Part shown: positions 1-9,499 of the stretch, piece by piece
Position numbering within the stretch: the stretch's first letter is position 1
Layout: every line of letters starts with the position of its first letter
Source: VRUE01 sp963697915
Lineage (GTDB): Bacteria; Actinomycetota; Thermoleophilia; Solirubrobacterales; 70-9
Length of the DNA: 64,000 nt
Assembly (NCBI GenBank): GCA_963697915.1
Contig: OY969103.1
Coordinates: forward strand, 2,356,001 to 2,420,000
Reading direction: 5' to 3'
Notes under the pieces: generated by a model
Seen by the model: only the letters and a program-made list of their open reading frames with translations
Database searches by the model: none
Told to the model about the DNA's origin: nothing
Program-made: the position numbers and the translations under genes

Positions 1-83
1 AGTCACCGCCGGTCGCCGCCGCTGAGCTCTACAGCGATCAGCTCGCCGAGGTCAGCGGCTACGGCGACGAAGACGATCTGTAG
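1..83 (+). CDS. 3' end of an unidentified gene
   Basis: Only the last 26 codons are in the window, read in the frame starting at base 3 and ending with TAG at 81-83. The visible tail is acidic (it ends GDEDDL) and carries no motif I can assign. The following 58 bases to comEA contain a short T-run near 90-97 but no clear hairpin. No function can be given. Confidence 0.5.
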   Translation, partial: SPPVAAAELYSDQLAEVSGYGDEDDL

Positions 84-141
84 CTCAATTTTTTGAATCC
101 GCGCGCCACGTGCGCGTCGGGGGTCGCGAGGGTTGCGGCCG

Positions 142-726
142 ATGCCGGAGCTGAGCAGGTCGCAGGTTGTGGTCTACGGGGCGATCGCGGTCGCCGTGCT
201 GTTGGTCGGCGCGCGGGCGATCCGGGCCGAGGGCGAGGGCACGGCGCCGGGCGCGACCGTCGCGGTGCCGGCCGGGCCCGGCGTTGCCGTCGAGGGTGGC
301 GGCTCGGACCTGGTCGTCGACGTCGCCGGTGCGGTGCGCGAGCCGGGCGTCTACCGGCTGCCGGCGGGGGCGCGCGTGGTCGACGCGATCGGCCGTGCGG
401 GCGGGCCCGCCGGAGGGGCGCTGCTGGAAGGGATCAACCGGGCCGCTCGGCTCACCGACGGCCAGCAGGTCGTCGTGCCGCAGCGGGGCCCGGGTGGGGC
501 GGCGGCGGCCGGCGCCGCGGGGGGTGGCGCGGAGGGACCGATCGGGCTCGGCAGCGCCACCGTCGAGCAGCTCGAAACGATCGACGGGATCGGCCCGGTC
601 ACCGCCGCCGCGATCGTCGAGTACCGCGACCAGCAGGGCGGCCTCGCCTCAGTCGATCAGCTCGACGAGGTGAGCGGGATCGGCCCGGCGACGATGGAGT
701 CGCTGCGGGCGCGGCTGCAGCCCTGA
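142..726 (+). CDS. comEA: ComEA-like DNA-binding protein (SLBB + helix-hairpin-helix)
   Basis: A membrane-anchored, DNA-binding competence-type protein of 194 residues. One N-terminal membrane helix (about residues 9-27) is followed by an Ala/Gly linker, an SLBB-type domain (about 58-114, with DVAGAVREPGVYRLP) and a tandem helix-hairpin-helix (about 137-194, with DGIGPVTA and SGIGPATM). In the ComEA family the HhH pair binds incoming dsDNA at the outer face of the membrane. I chose ATG 142; a TTG at 133 would add three residues. The stop lies 3 bases before comEC, so the two form a uptake operon. Neither other competence genes nor a pilus are in the window, so actual transformation is unproven. 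Confidence 0.9.
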   Translation: MPELSRSQVVVYGAIAVAVLLVGARAIRAEGEGTAPGATVAVPAGPGVAVEGGGSDLVVDVAGAVREPGVYRLPAGARVVDAIGRAGGPAGGALLEGINRAARLTDGQQVVVPQRGPGGAAAAGAAGGGAEGPIGLGSATVEQLETIDGIGPVTAAAIVEYRDQQGGLASVDQLDEVSGIGPATMESLRARLQP

Positions 727-729
727 GCC

Positions 730-2640
730 GTGGCACCCCGTCCGCCCGTGGTGCTGCTGCTCGCGGTCGCGGTGGCGGTCCTGCTCGCGCTCACCCACAC
801 CGGAGAGATCCGCGACCGGGCCGAGGACGCCCTCGGCCGCGGCATGCCGGCGCGGGAGGCGGAGCTGGCGCGCGGCTTCGTGCTCGGCCAGGACGATCGC
901 ATCGACGCCGGCACGGTCGAGGACTTCCGCCGCTCGGGCCTGGCGCACCTGCTCGCGGTCAGCGGCCAGAACGTCGCCCTCCTCGCCCTGTTGGCGATGC
1001 CGCTGCTGGCGGCGCTGGGGATGCCGCTGCGCACGCGGCTGGTCTGGGTCATCGGCCTGATCGCCGTTTACGTGCCGCTGGCCGGGGCGGGTCCCTCGAT
1101 CCAGCGGGCAGGGGTTATGGGGGCGCTCTCGCTGCTCGCCATGCTGGCCGGGCGGCGGGCGTCGCGGCTCTACGCGCTCGCGGTCGCGGCGGCGGTGACG
1201 CTGGCGCTCGACCCCGGCATCGCCACCGACGTCGGCTGGCAGCTGAGCTTCGCCGCGGTGCTCGGCATCCTCCTCTTGGCGGCGCCGCTGCGGGCGGCAG
1301 TCGCGGCCCGGATCGGGCGCCGCGGGCTGGCCGGTGCGCTGGCCGACGGCGCCGCGATGACGATCGCCGCGACGCTGGCGACGGCACCGCTGATCGCCTT
1401 CCACTTCGAGGGGCTGCCGACCGCGACCCTGCTCGCCAACCTCCTGGCGCTGCCGGCGGTGGCGCCGGCGATGTGGCTGGGGATGCTCGCGATGGGCGCC
1501 GGCCAGGTGCCGGGCTTCCCGGTCGAGCTGCTGGGCGCGGTCAACGCACCGCTGCTCGCCTACGTCGCCCAGATCGCCGCCTGGTTCGGTCGGCCCGACT
1601 GGGCTTACCTGGAGGTCCGCCTCGGGCTCGGCGGCCTGTTCGCCGTGTACGGCGCGCTTGCCGCCGCGGCGCTCCTCGTCCCCTGGGCGCTGCGCCACCG
1701 CCAGCGCCCACCCCCCGCCGATGGGCCTAGGACGCGCTCATATCCGTCGTTAGCGGCCCGTCGGCGGTGGGCGTGGGCGCTGGGGCTCGGGGTGGCGTCG
1801 GTGCTGGTGTGGGCCGGCGGGGGCGGCGATACGCGGCGCCCGCCTGCCGGCCTACGAGTCTCGGTCCTCGACGTCGGCCAGGGTGACGCGATCCTGCTGC
1901 AGCCGGCCCGTGCCGCGCCGGTCTTGGTCGACACCGGGCCGCCCGACGCCGGCCTGGTCACCGATCTGCGCGACGCGGGGGTCGAGCGCCTCGGTGCCGT
2001 GCTCGTCACCCACGACCAAGCCGATCACGCGGGTGGGGTGGGGGAGCTGCTCGGTGCGCTCCCGGTCGCACAGCTGCTCTCCGCCCGGCTGGGCCGGCCG
2101 ACGCGCGCCGCGGCGAGTGCCGCCGGGGTGCCGACCGCGCGCCTGGCGAGAGGCGACGTCCTGCGCTCCGGCCGGCTGACCCTCGAGGTCCTCTGGCCAC
2201 CAGCTGAGCTGCTCGGCGGCCCGCTCCCCGGCGAGGACCCGAACCGCCTCTCACTCGTCCTCCTCGCCCGCTGGCCCGGTTTCTCGCTCCTGCTCACCGG
2301 CGACGCCGAGGCCGAGGCGGTGCCGCTCGACCCCGGCCCGGTCGACATCCTCAAGGTCGCCCACCACGGCAGCGAGGACGCCGGCCTGGCCGACCTCCTC
2401 GCCCGCACCCACCCCAAGCTCGCGGTCATCTCGGTAGGTGATGACAACCCCTTCGGTCACCCCACCCCCTCGACCCTCACCAGCCTCAGAGCAAACGGTG
2501 TCGCGGTCCTCCGCACCGACGTTGACGGCACCATCGTCCTGGATGTAGGCGGGGAAGAGAAAGGCGTCCCTCGAGCGGGCGGATACTCAGAGCGAGCGAA
2601 GCGAGCGAGTCCGAGCGAGGGACGCCTTTCTCTTCCCTAG
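730..2640 (+). CDS. comEC: ComEC/Rec2-family DNA-uptake channel with metallo-beta-lactamase domain
   Basis: A polytopic membrane protein of 636 residues. It has the Competence domain (LLAVSGQNVALLA near residue 75, many membrane helices to about 320) and a C-terminal metallo-beta-lactamase fold (DVGQGDA near 382, THDQADHAGG near 426, LTGDAE near 521, HHGSEDAG near 544). In ComEC proteins the channel passes single-stranded DNA and the C-terminal domain is thought to degrade one strand. The usual N-terminal OB-fold region is not visible, so the protein is short for the family. Two palindromic elements are embedded: one in the linker before the beta-lactamase domain (1702-1782), the other supplying the last ~28 residues (2552-2637). 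GTG start, 3 bases after comEA. Confidence 0.9.
   Translation: MAPRPPVVLLLAVAVAVLLALTHTGEIRDRAEDALGRGMPAREAELARGFVLGQDDRIDAGTVEDFRRSGLAHLLAVSGQNVALLALLAMPLLAALGMPLRTRLVWVIGLIAVYVPLAGAGPSIQRAGVMGALSLLAMLAGRRASRLYALAVAAAVTLALDPGIATDVGWQLSFAAVLGILLLAAPLRAAVAARIGRRGLAGALADGAAMTIAATLATAPLIAFHFEGLPTATLLANLLALPAVAPAMWLGMLAMGAGQVPGFPVELLGAVNAPLLAYVAQIAAWFGRPDWAYLEVRLGLGGLFAVYGALAAAALLVPWALRHRQRPPPADGPRTRSYPSLAARRRWAWALGLGVASVLVWAGGGGDTRRPPAGLRVSVLDVGQGDAILLQPARAAPVLVDTGPPDAGLVTDLRDAGVERLGAVLVTHDQADHAGGVGELLGALPVAQLLSARLGRPTRAAASAAGVPTARLARGDVLRSGRLTLEVLWPPAELLGGPLPGEDPNRLSLVLLARWPGFSLLLTGDAEAEAVPLDPGPVDILKVAHHGSEDAGLADLLARTHPKLAVISVGDDNPFGHPTPSTLTSLRANGVAVLRTDVDGTIVLDVGGEEKGVPRAGGYSERAKRASPSEGRLSLP
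1702..1782. repeat. Palindromic element, core family F, copy 1 (inside comEC)
   Basis: Inverted arms at 1702-1727 and 1755-1782 pair over most of their length, with one size difference and one base mismatch in the inner part. They surround a 27-base core at 1728-1754. Read on the minus strand the core carries GACGGATATGAGCGCG, closely matching GTCGGATATGGACGCG in the element at 51741-51789, whose arm also shares the GCCGACGGGCC word. It is read in frame in comEC as a basic linker between the channel and beta-lactamase domains. Confidence 0.75.
2552..2637. repeat. Palindromic element, core family A, copy 1 (3' end of comEC)
   Basis: Perfect 22-base inverted arms at 2552-2573 and 2616-2637 flank an inner segment with a second GAGCGAGCGAAGCGAGCGAG-like hairpin. 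The 20 bases at 2570-2589 (CTCGAGCGGGCGGATACTCA) and the 13 bases from 2609 are identical to those in the element at 7021-7113, while the outer arms differ. The comEC stop codon follows the right arm directly. There is no T-run, so it is not an ordinary intrinsic terminator, although it could still fold in RNA. Confidence 0.85.
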
Positions 2641-2655
2641 ACTCGCCCCGAGTCA

Positions 2656-3636
2656 ATGGCCACCGAGATGCACCCCCTGTACCTGATCGCCGGCACCGAC
2701 GGCGCCAAGATCGACGCCACCCGCGCCCGCCTGCGGGCGCGGGCCGAGCGCGACGGGGGGCCGGCGTCGCTGCTGGTGTTCGAGCCCACGGAGGGTCGCG
2801 GCGCGCCCGACCACGAGGCGCTGCTCGGTGCGATCCCGGCGATGTCGCTGACCGAGTCGCGCCGCTACCTGCTCGCCGACGGCGTCGAGCGCTGGCGCGA
2901 CAAGCAGGTGGAGCCGGTCGCCGCCGCGCTCGCCGCGCTGCCACCGGACCTGACCGTCGTCCTCATCTCCCGCGACAAGGCGCCGGCCAAGCTGGCTCGC
3001 GCGGTGAAGGCCGCGAAGGGGGAGATCCACGAGTTCGAGGCGCCCAAGGCGCGGCAGATGCCGCGGGTCCTGGTCAGTGAGGCGCAGCGGCTCGGTTTCC
3101 GGCTCGAGCCCGACGCGGCCCGCATCCTGGTCGAGCGGATGGGCGCGAACCCACAGCGGCTCGGTCACGAGCTGGAACGGCTCGCGCTCTGGGCCGGCGA
3201 GGGGGGAGAGGTGCGCGCTGCCGACCTCGACGCGATGATCGCCGACACCTCCGAAGCGGCGGTCTGGGCGCTCTCCGACGCGCTGATCGAGCGCGACGCC
3301 GCCGGCGCCCTGGCGATCGCCGAGCGCCTGATCTCCCAGGGCGAGAACGTCACCGGGCTGATCTACGGCCTCGCCTCGCGGCTGCGCAAAGCCTGCGCGG
3401 CGGCGGCGATGCTGGAGGAGGGGACGCCGCCGAAGCAGGTCGAGTCGGGCCTCGGCATGCACCCCTACGCGGCCAAGCAGCTGGTCGGCCGCCTGCAGGG
3501 GGTCGAGGTGAGCGAGCTGCGCGAGGCGACGATCGCCCTCGCGGATCTGGAGGTCTGGTGCAGGGGGGGTGCGGACTACGGCGACGAGCTTGCCCTGACG
3601 CTGGCGCTGCGCGCCGCGGCGGGGGTCCCGGTCTGA
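2656..3636 (+). CDS. holA: DNA polymerase III subunit delta
   Basis: The clamp-loader delta subunit, 326 residues, usual for the family. The N-terminal part has LYLIAGTDGAKIDATRARL, matching the degenerate ATPase fold of HolA, followed by DLTVVLIS and the helical C-terminal collar domain (LERLALWAGEGGEV, then VWALSDALIERD). It works with the gamma/tau and delta' subunits to open the beta clamp. The placement comEA-comEC-holA-rpsT is a common bacterial order. ATG 2656 lies 12 bases after a TAGACT that could serve as a -10 box, giving a very short leader; ATG 2668 is an alternative start. Confidence 0.93.
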   Translation: MATEMHPLYLIAGTDGAKIDATRARLRARAERDGGPASLLVFEPTEGRGAPDHEALLGAIPAMSLTESRRYLLADGVERWRDKQVEPVAAALAALPPDLTVVLISRDKAPAKLARAVKAAKGEIHEFEAPKARQMPRVLVSEAQRLGFRLEPDAARILVERMGANPQRLGHELERLALWAGEGGEVRAADLDAMIADTSEAAVWALSDALIERDAAGALAIAERLISQGENVTGLIYGLASRLRKACAAAAMLEEGTPPKQVESGLGMHPYAAKQLVGRLQGVEVSELREATIALADLEVWCRGGADYGDELALTLALRAAAGVPV

Positions 3637-3903
3637 CTACTTAGCTGCGGCGGTCGCGAGACGGGCCGCTCGCGCCTTCTTGCGAGCCGCCGTGTTCTTG
3701 TGCAGCGCGCCCTTCTGCGCGGCCTTGTCGATCCGCGAGACGAGGGCGCGGTGCTCGGTCGCGATCGCGTCCGCGTCGCCACCCTCGACGGCGCTCTCGA
3801 GCCGCCGGAAATAGGTCTTGACCGTGCTGGTCAGGAGCCGGTTCTCGGTGCGCTCGCGCTCGCTGCGCAGTATCCGCTTCTTCTGTGAGGCTATGTTGGC
3901 CAT
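3637..3903 (-). CDS. rpsT: 30S ribosomal protein S20
   Basis: An 88-residue basic protein beginning MANIASQKKRILRSERER, the standard S20 start, followed by KTYFRRLESAV and the C-terminal HKNTAARKKARAARL. S20 binds the 5' domain of 16S rRNA early in 30S assembly. It converges on holA with no gap at its 3' end. Its ATG (3901-3903, minus strand) overlaps the ATG of the divergent murJ gene, so both genes lack room for a normal leader. The start is not in doubt because the N-terminus is so conserved. Confidence 0.95.
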   Translation of the reverse strand: MANIASQKKRILRSERERTENRLLTSTVKTYFRRLESAVEGGDADAIATEHRALVSRIDKAAQKGALHKNTAARKKARAARLATAAAK

Positions 3904-5512
3904 GAGTCGAGCGCCCGACTATACCGAGACCGGGCGCAGCCCAGAGGACGCCGAGCCCGAGAGCAGGCCCGGACGGATCGCACGCTCGACCGCATTCTTC
4001 TCGATCGCGACCGCCGCCTCGCGCCTCGCCGGCCTCGGTCGCGAGGTCGTCGCCGCCGGCTATTACGGCGTCAGCGGCCCGATGTCGGCCTTCACGATCG
4101 CCTTCCAGGTGCCCAACCTGGTCCGCGCGCTCTTCGCCGATGCCGCCCTGCAGCCGGCCTTCGTGCCGGTCTTCACCGAGCAGCTGGAGAAGAAGGACTA
4201 CCGCGAGGCCTTCCGCCTCGCCTCGACGATGCTGCTGCTGGCGACGGTCGTGTTGACCGTGGTGACGGTCGTCTTCGTGCTGCTGGCGCCGGTCATCATG
4301 CCGCTCTTCGCGCCCGGCTTCGAGGGCGAGATCCTCGACCTCACCGTCACCCTCTCCCAGGTCCTCTTCCCGATCCTGGTCCTGCTCGGGGTCAGTGGCG
4401 TCGTCGTCGGCGTCCTCAACAGCTACGACCGCTTCGGCGCCTTCGCGATCGCGCCCCTGTTCTGGAACCTGACGATCATCGCCTGCCTGTTCGCGATCGT
4501 GCCCTCGCTCGAGGGCAACGACCGGATCTACGCCTACGCGATCGGCGTCCTGGCCGGCACCGTCGTGCAGCTGGCGATCGTCGCCTACGACCTGCGCAAC
4601 ACGCCGTTCAAGTTCGCCTGGAGCTTCGATTGGCGCAACCGCGACGTGCGCCGCGTCCTGCTGCTGATGCTGCCGGTGACGATCAGCCTCGGCCTGATCA
4701 ACTTCAACCTCTTGATCAACAGCCTCTTCGGCAGCTTGGTCAGCGACCAGGCGCCGGCGGCGATCGACAAGGCATTCCGGATCTACCAGCTGCCGCAGGG
4801 GGTCTTCTCGGTGGCGATCGCGACCGTCCTCTTCCCGACCCTTGCCCGCTTCGCCGCGCGCGGCGCCACCGACGACCTGCGGGCGACGATGGCGAACGGG
4901 ATGCGGCAGATCCTCTTCGTCCTGGTGCCGGCGACGGCGGCGATCCTCGTCCTCTCCGAGCCGATGGTCCGGCTCGTCTTCGAGCGCGGCGAGTTCACCC
5001 CCGACCAGACGACGCTGGTCGCCACGGCCCTCTTCTGGTTCGCCTTCTCGCTGCCCGCCAACGGCCTCTTCCTGCTCCTGACCCGGACCTTCTTCAGCCT
5101 CCAGCGACCCTGGCTGCCGACCGCGATCGCCGCCGGCAACCTGGCCGTGACGGCGCTGGCGGCGCTTGGCCTCTACCACCTCGGGGTCGGCGGCATCGTC
5201 GCCGCGACCGCGATCGCGACGATTGCCAGCGTCGTCGCCCAGGCCGTGATCCTGCGCCGTCTGCTGGGCGGGTTGGAGCTGGGCCGGCTGCTCGACGCCG
5301 GGATCCGGATCACCCTCGCCGCCGCCGCCCTGGCCGCGGTCAGCCTCGGGGTCTGGGAGGTCCTCGACGAGGCCCTCGGCCGCGGCCTGCTTGGTCAGAT
5401 CGCCTCGCTCGGCACCGCCCTCGCGCTCGGCGGCCTCACCTACCTGGGTGCGGCCAAGCTGCTGCGGGTGGCCGAGCTGGAGCAGGTAATGCGCCTCGTG
5501 CGGCGCCGCTGA
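3902..5512 (+). CDS. murJ: Lipid II flippase MurJ (MviN family)
   Basis: A 536-residue membrane protein of the MOP superfamily that moves lipid II across the cytoplasmic membrane for peptidoglycan synthesis. The conserved N-terminus ARSTAFFSIATAASRLAGLGREVVAA is followed by about 14 hydrophobic segments and the family motif FVPVFTEQLEK. A hydrophilic N-terminal tail of about 25 residues precedes the first helix. No other initiator codon lies between ATG 3902 and the conserved core, so the start must be here or further upstream inside rpsT (ATG 3893). The start codon overlaps that of divergent rpsT. The next gene begins 2 bases after the stop. Confidence 0.9.
   Translation: MSRAPDYTETGRSPEDAEPESRPGRIARSTAFFSIATAASRLAGLGREVVAAGYYGVSGPMSAFTIAFQVPNLVRALFADAALQPAFVPVFTEQLEKKDYREAFRLASTMLLLATVVLTVVTVVFVLLAPVIMPLFAPGFEGEILDLTVTLSQVLFPILVLLGVSGVVVGVLNSYDRFGAFAIAPLFWNLTIIACLFAIVPSLEGNDRIYAYAIGVLAGTVVQLAIVAYDLRNTPFKFAWSFDWRNRDVRRVLLLMLPVTISLGLINFNLLINSLFGSLVSDQAPAAIDKAFRIYQLPQGVFSVAIATVLFPTLARFAARGATDDLRATMANGMRQILFVLVPATAAILVLSEPMVRLVFERGEFTPDQTTLVATALFWFAFSLPANGLFLLLTRTFFSLQRPWLPTAIAAGNLAVTALAALGLYHLGVGGIVAATAIATIASVVAQAVILRRLLGGLELGRLLDAGIRITLAAAALAAVSLGVWEVLDEALGRGLLGQIASLGTALALGGLTYLGAAKLLRVAELEQVMRLVRRR
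3918..3923 (-). promoter_or_regulatory. Candidate -10 box for rpsT, inside murJ
   Basis: On the minus strand TATAGT lies 14 bases upstream of the rpsT ATG, which would give a transcript leader of only about 8 bases. No convincing -35 hexamer is visible at the expected spacing. The box lies within the murJ coding region. Confidence 0.4.
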
Positions 5513-5514
5513 CG

Positions 5515-7581
5515 ATGCTCGACCTGCCGCGCTACCTGCTGGGCACCGTCGAGATCCTGCTGCTGGCCGGCTTCGCCACCCTCGCCGGCACCACCATCCG
5601 CGCCCGCCTGCTGCCGGCCCTCAGCGGCGCGCCCGCGCATCTCGCCACCGCCGTCCTCGCCCTCGCGGTCCTGATCCTCATCGCCGAGCTGCTCGGCAGC
5701 TTCGGCCTCTTCGAGCCAGTGCCGTACCTCGTAATCGTCGTAGGCGTGGGGTCGGGGCTTTGGGCCCTGAAAAGAGCGGTGGGGTGCCCCTCCGGCGCAG
5801 CGGCGTCCTGTTTTTCGCACAGATCACTCAACGAGAGGGTGGGAGCCGGCGGCGAAAAACCCAGCAAGACGGAGGGGCACCCCGCCGCTCTGCCAGCGCT
5901 TGTAGCTATGGCAATCGCCGCGCTGGCGCTCGTCAAGTTCGGCCTCGACGTCAAACCGAAGCTCTCGACGGGGATGACCGGGTTCGACTCGACCTGGTAC
6001 CACGCGCCGTTCGCGGCGGGGTTCTGGCAGAGCGGCAGCACCTGGGACCTGCACTTCATCGCGCCCCAGTTCCTGGCCTGGTTCTACCCGGCGAACGCGG
6101 AGCTGTTCCACGGTGCCGGGATGCTGGCCTTCGACCGCGACCTGCTCTCGCCGCTGCTCAACCTGGGCTGGCTCGCCGGCTGCCTGGTCGCCTGCTGGTG
6201 CATCGGGCGGCCGTATGGGGTGGCGCCGTGGTCGCTCGCCCTCGGCGCCATCGCCCTGAGCCTCCCACTGTTCTCCGACCAGGCCGGCGAGGCGCGCAAC
6301 GACATCGTCGGCACCTTCTTCCTGCTCGCCGCCGTCGCCATCGCTCTCAACGGCTCCGTTCGCACAAAGGGCCGCATACCGACCATAAGCGCGAACGCGG
6401 CACTCGTGGTCGGGCTCGCCGCGGGCCTGGCAGCCGGGACGAAGCTCAACTTCCTCCTACCTGCTGCCGTTGTCGTCCTTGGACTCGCGTTCGTGGCGCC
6501 GCCGGGCGCGCGGTGGCGCTCGTTGGCGACGGGCGGTGTCGCGGCGCTGGTCGGCGGTGGCTACTGGTACCTGCGCAACCTCGCCCACAGCGGCAACCCG
6601 TTGCCCTGGTTCGACTCGCTCGGGCCGATCTCGCTGCCGGCGCCCGACCAGGCGCTCGGGGGGCGCGAAGGCCACAGCGTGCTCGGCTACCTCACCGACG
6701 GCGCCGTCTGGTCGGACTGGTTGCTGCCCGGCCTGCGCGACGGCCTCACGATCCTCTGGCCCCTCCTCCTCGCCCTCGCCCTCGCCAGCATGGTCCTCGC
6801 CATAGCCGCCGCCCTGCCGCGCCGCGGCGGCGACCGCATCCTCGCCCTCGCCGGCGCTGTCGCCCTAGCCACCGCCTCGGCCTGGCTCGCTGCCCCGACC
6901 TCCGCCTCCGGCCCCGACGGCATCCCCCGAGGCTTCGAGTCCGGCCTCCGCTACCTAGCCCCAGCTGTAGTCCTTGGTTTGACCTTGGTCCCGGTCGTCC
7001 TTCCTCAGGGACTCCGTGTAGCGGGTATGGGGCGCCCCTCGAGCGGGCGGATACTCAAAGTGCCGGCCTCATTAGGCCGGCACTTGTCCGAGCGAGGGGT
7101 GCCCCATACCCGCGCTCTCGTGCTTGGGGCGCTACTGATCGTCGCCGTGGCCATCGGCTACCCCGTCCAACGCCACTACCTGGAGAGCCGCTACGAGAAC
7201 CCCTCGTTTGCCGCCCCCGGCCTCAACGCCGCCTTCGCCTGGGCCACGCCGATCGCCGAGGCCCGCATCGCCACCACCAGCACCCGCCAGTACCCCCTCT
7301 TCGGCACCGAGCTCTCCAACCACGTCCAGTTCGTCGGCGAAGAGCAACCCCACGGCGGCCTCACCGCCCCCACCACCTGCCGCCGCTGGCGCGAACTGCT
7401 CAACGAAGGCGACTACGACTACGTGGTCACGAGCCGCGACCGCGTCGAACCCGGCAAGCCCACGTACCCGCCGACTACGACCTGGACGGAAGGCGCTGGC
7501 GCATCGGTGGTCCTCCGGGAGTCCCCGACCACTGTCTTCCAGCTGAGGAGAAGGCTAGATCCGTCGGCGTGTAGGCGGTAA
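5515..7581 (+). CDS. Large polytopic membrane protein, GT-C glycosyltransferase-like
   Basis: A 688-residue protein with about 12 hydrophobic helices and a loop after the first few helices reading GMTGFDSTWYHAPFAAGFWQ. An acidic FD residue pair in an early loop and a soluble C-terminal tail with conserved Tyr/Arg are typical of GT-C-fold transferases that use lipid-linked sugars, but I do not recognise a specific family. It follows murJ by 2 bases, which suggests an envelope role. Two palindromic elements are carried in frame, at 5774-5890 (39 codons) and 7021-7113 (31 codons). Both encode hydrophilic stretches between membrane helices, so the protein seems to tolerate them. Confidence 0.6.
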   Translation: MLDLPRYLLGTVEILLLAGFATLAGTTIRARLLPALSGAPAHLATAVLALAVLILIAELLGSFGLFEPVPYLVIVVGVGSGLWALKRAVGCPSGAAASCFSHRSLNERVGAGGEKPSKTEGHPAALPALVAMAIAALALVKFGLDVKPKLSTGMTGFDSTWYHAPFAAGFWQSGSTWDLHFIAPQFLAWFYPANAELFHGAGMLAFDRDLLSPLLNLGWLAGCLVACWCIGRPYGVAPWSLALGAIALSLPLFSDQAGEARNDIVGTFFLLAAVAIALNGSVRTKGRIPTISANAALVVGLAAGLAAGTKLNFLLPAAVVVLGLAFVAPPGARWRSLATGGVAALVGGGYWYLRNLAHSGNPLPWFDSLGPISLPAPDQALGGREGHSVLGYLTDGAVWSDWLLPGLRDGLTILWPLLLALALASMVLAIAAALPRRGGDRILALAGAVALATASAWLAAPTSASGPDGIPRGFESGLRYLAPAVVLGLTLVPVVLPQGLRVAGMGRPSSGRILKVPASLGRHLSERGVPHTRALVLGALLIVAVAIGYPVQRHYLESRYENPSFAAPGLNAAFAWATPIAEARIATTSTRQYPLFGTELSNHVQFVGEEQPHGGLTAPTTCRRWRELLNEGDYDYVVTSRDRVEPGKPTYPPTTTWTEGAGASVVLRESPTTVFQLRRRLDPSACRR
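5774..5890. repeat. Palindromic element, core family B, in-frame in a membrane protein gene
   Basis: Arms of 21 bases at 5774-5794 and 5870-5890 pair with one mismatch. Inside them a 9-base inner stem (GTTTTTCGC / GCGAAAAAC) closes a GC-rich loop. The total is 117 bases, exactly 39 codons. The arms contain GGGGTGCCCCTC, a word also seen in the arms at 7021-7113 and, in part, at 62688-62790. The left core (GCGCAGC...GCGTCC) weakly resembles the core at 62716. Confidence 0.75.
7021..7113. repeat. Palindromic element, core family A, copy 2 (in-frame in a membrane protein gene)
   Basis: Outer arms 7021-7041 and 7093-7113 pair 20 of 21. The core repeats the 20-base and 13-base blocks of the element at 2552-2637, but encloses a different inner hairpin: a perfect 12-base stem at 7058-7069 and 7074-7085 with loop CATT. 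The total is 93 bases, or 31 codons. The shared core is read in a different frame here (PSSGRILK) than in comEC (PRAGGYSE). Confidence 0.85.
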
Positions 7582-7588
7582 CGCGTCT

Positions 7589-7669
7589 CCGGCGGGTGGC
7601 GTCGGGGGAGGGGGTCGAGGACGTAAACCTCGCCCGCAGGCCCCCTCCCCCGACGACAGGACCCGCCGG
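7589..7669. repeat. Long inverted repeat between the membrane protein gene and lepA (element D)
   Basis: Arms pair in two blocks: 7601-7614 with 7641-7654 (14 bases, GTCGGGGGAGGGGG) and 7589-7597 with 7661-7669 (9 bases), separated by unequal bulges. The apex holds another hairpin, CGAGG-ACGTAAA-CCTCG. There is no T-run after it. It sits just after the stop at 7581 and before lepA, so it could act as a transcript-end structure or be another member of the palindrome set. Confidence 0.65.
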
Positions 7670-7694
7670 CCACTCGCCATACTGGCCACCGCCG

Positions 7695-9488
<1,794 letters not shown>

Positions 9489-9499
9489 ACTGCCGCGCC

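Noticed and set aside
93..1730. Long Arg/Gly-rich open frame overlapping comEA and comEC
   Set aside because: It is a shadow frame of very GC-rich DNA: no motifs, extreme Arg/Gly/Ala content, and it overlaps two well-supported genes in another frame.
3641..5179. 512-codon open frame on the minus strand across murJ
   Set aside because: Low-complexity Gln/Glu/Arg composition typical of the antisense of GC-rich coding DNA; murJ and rpsT account for the region.
2552..7113. A shared protein domain in ComEC and the adjacent membrane protein
   Set aside because: The matching DNA is read in different frames in the two genes, so the peptides are unrelated.
7589..7669. Intrinsic transcription terminator
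   Set aside because: The stem is strong, but no run of T follows it, and similar palindromes lie inside genes, so I list it as a repeat only.
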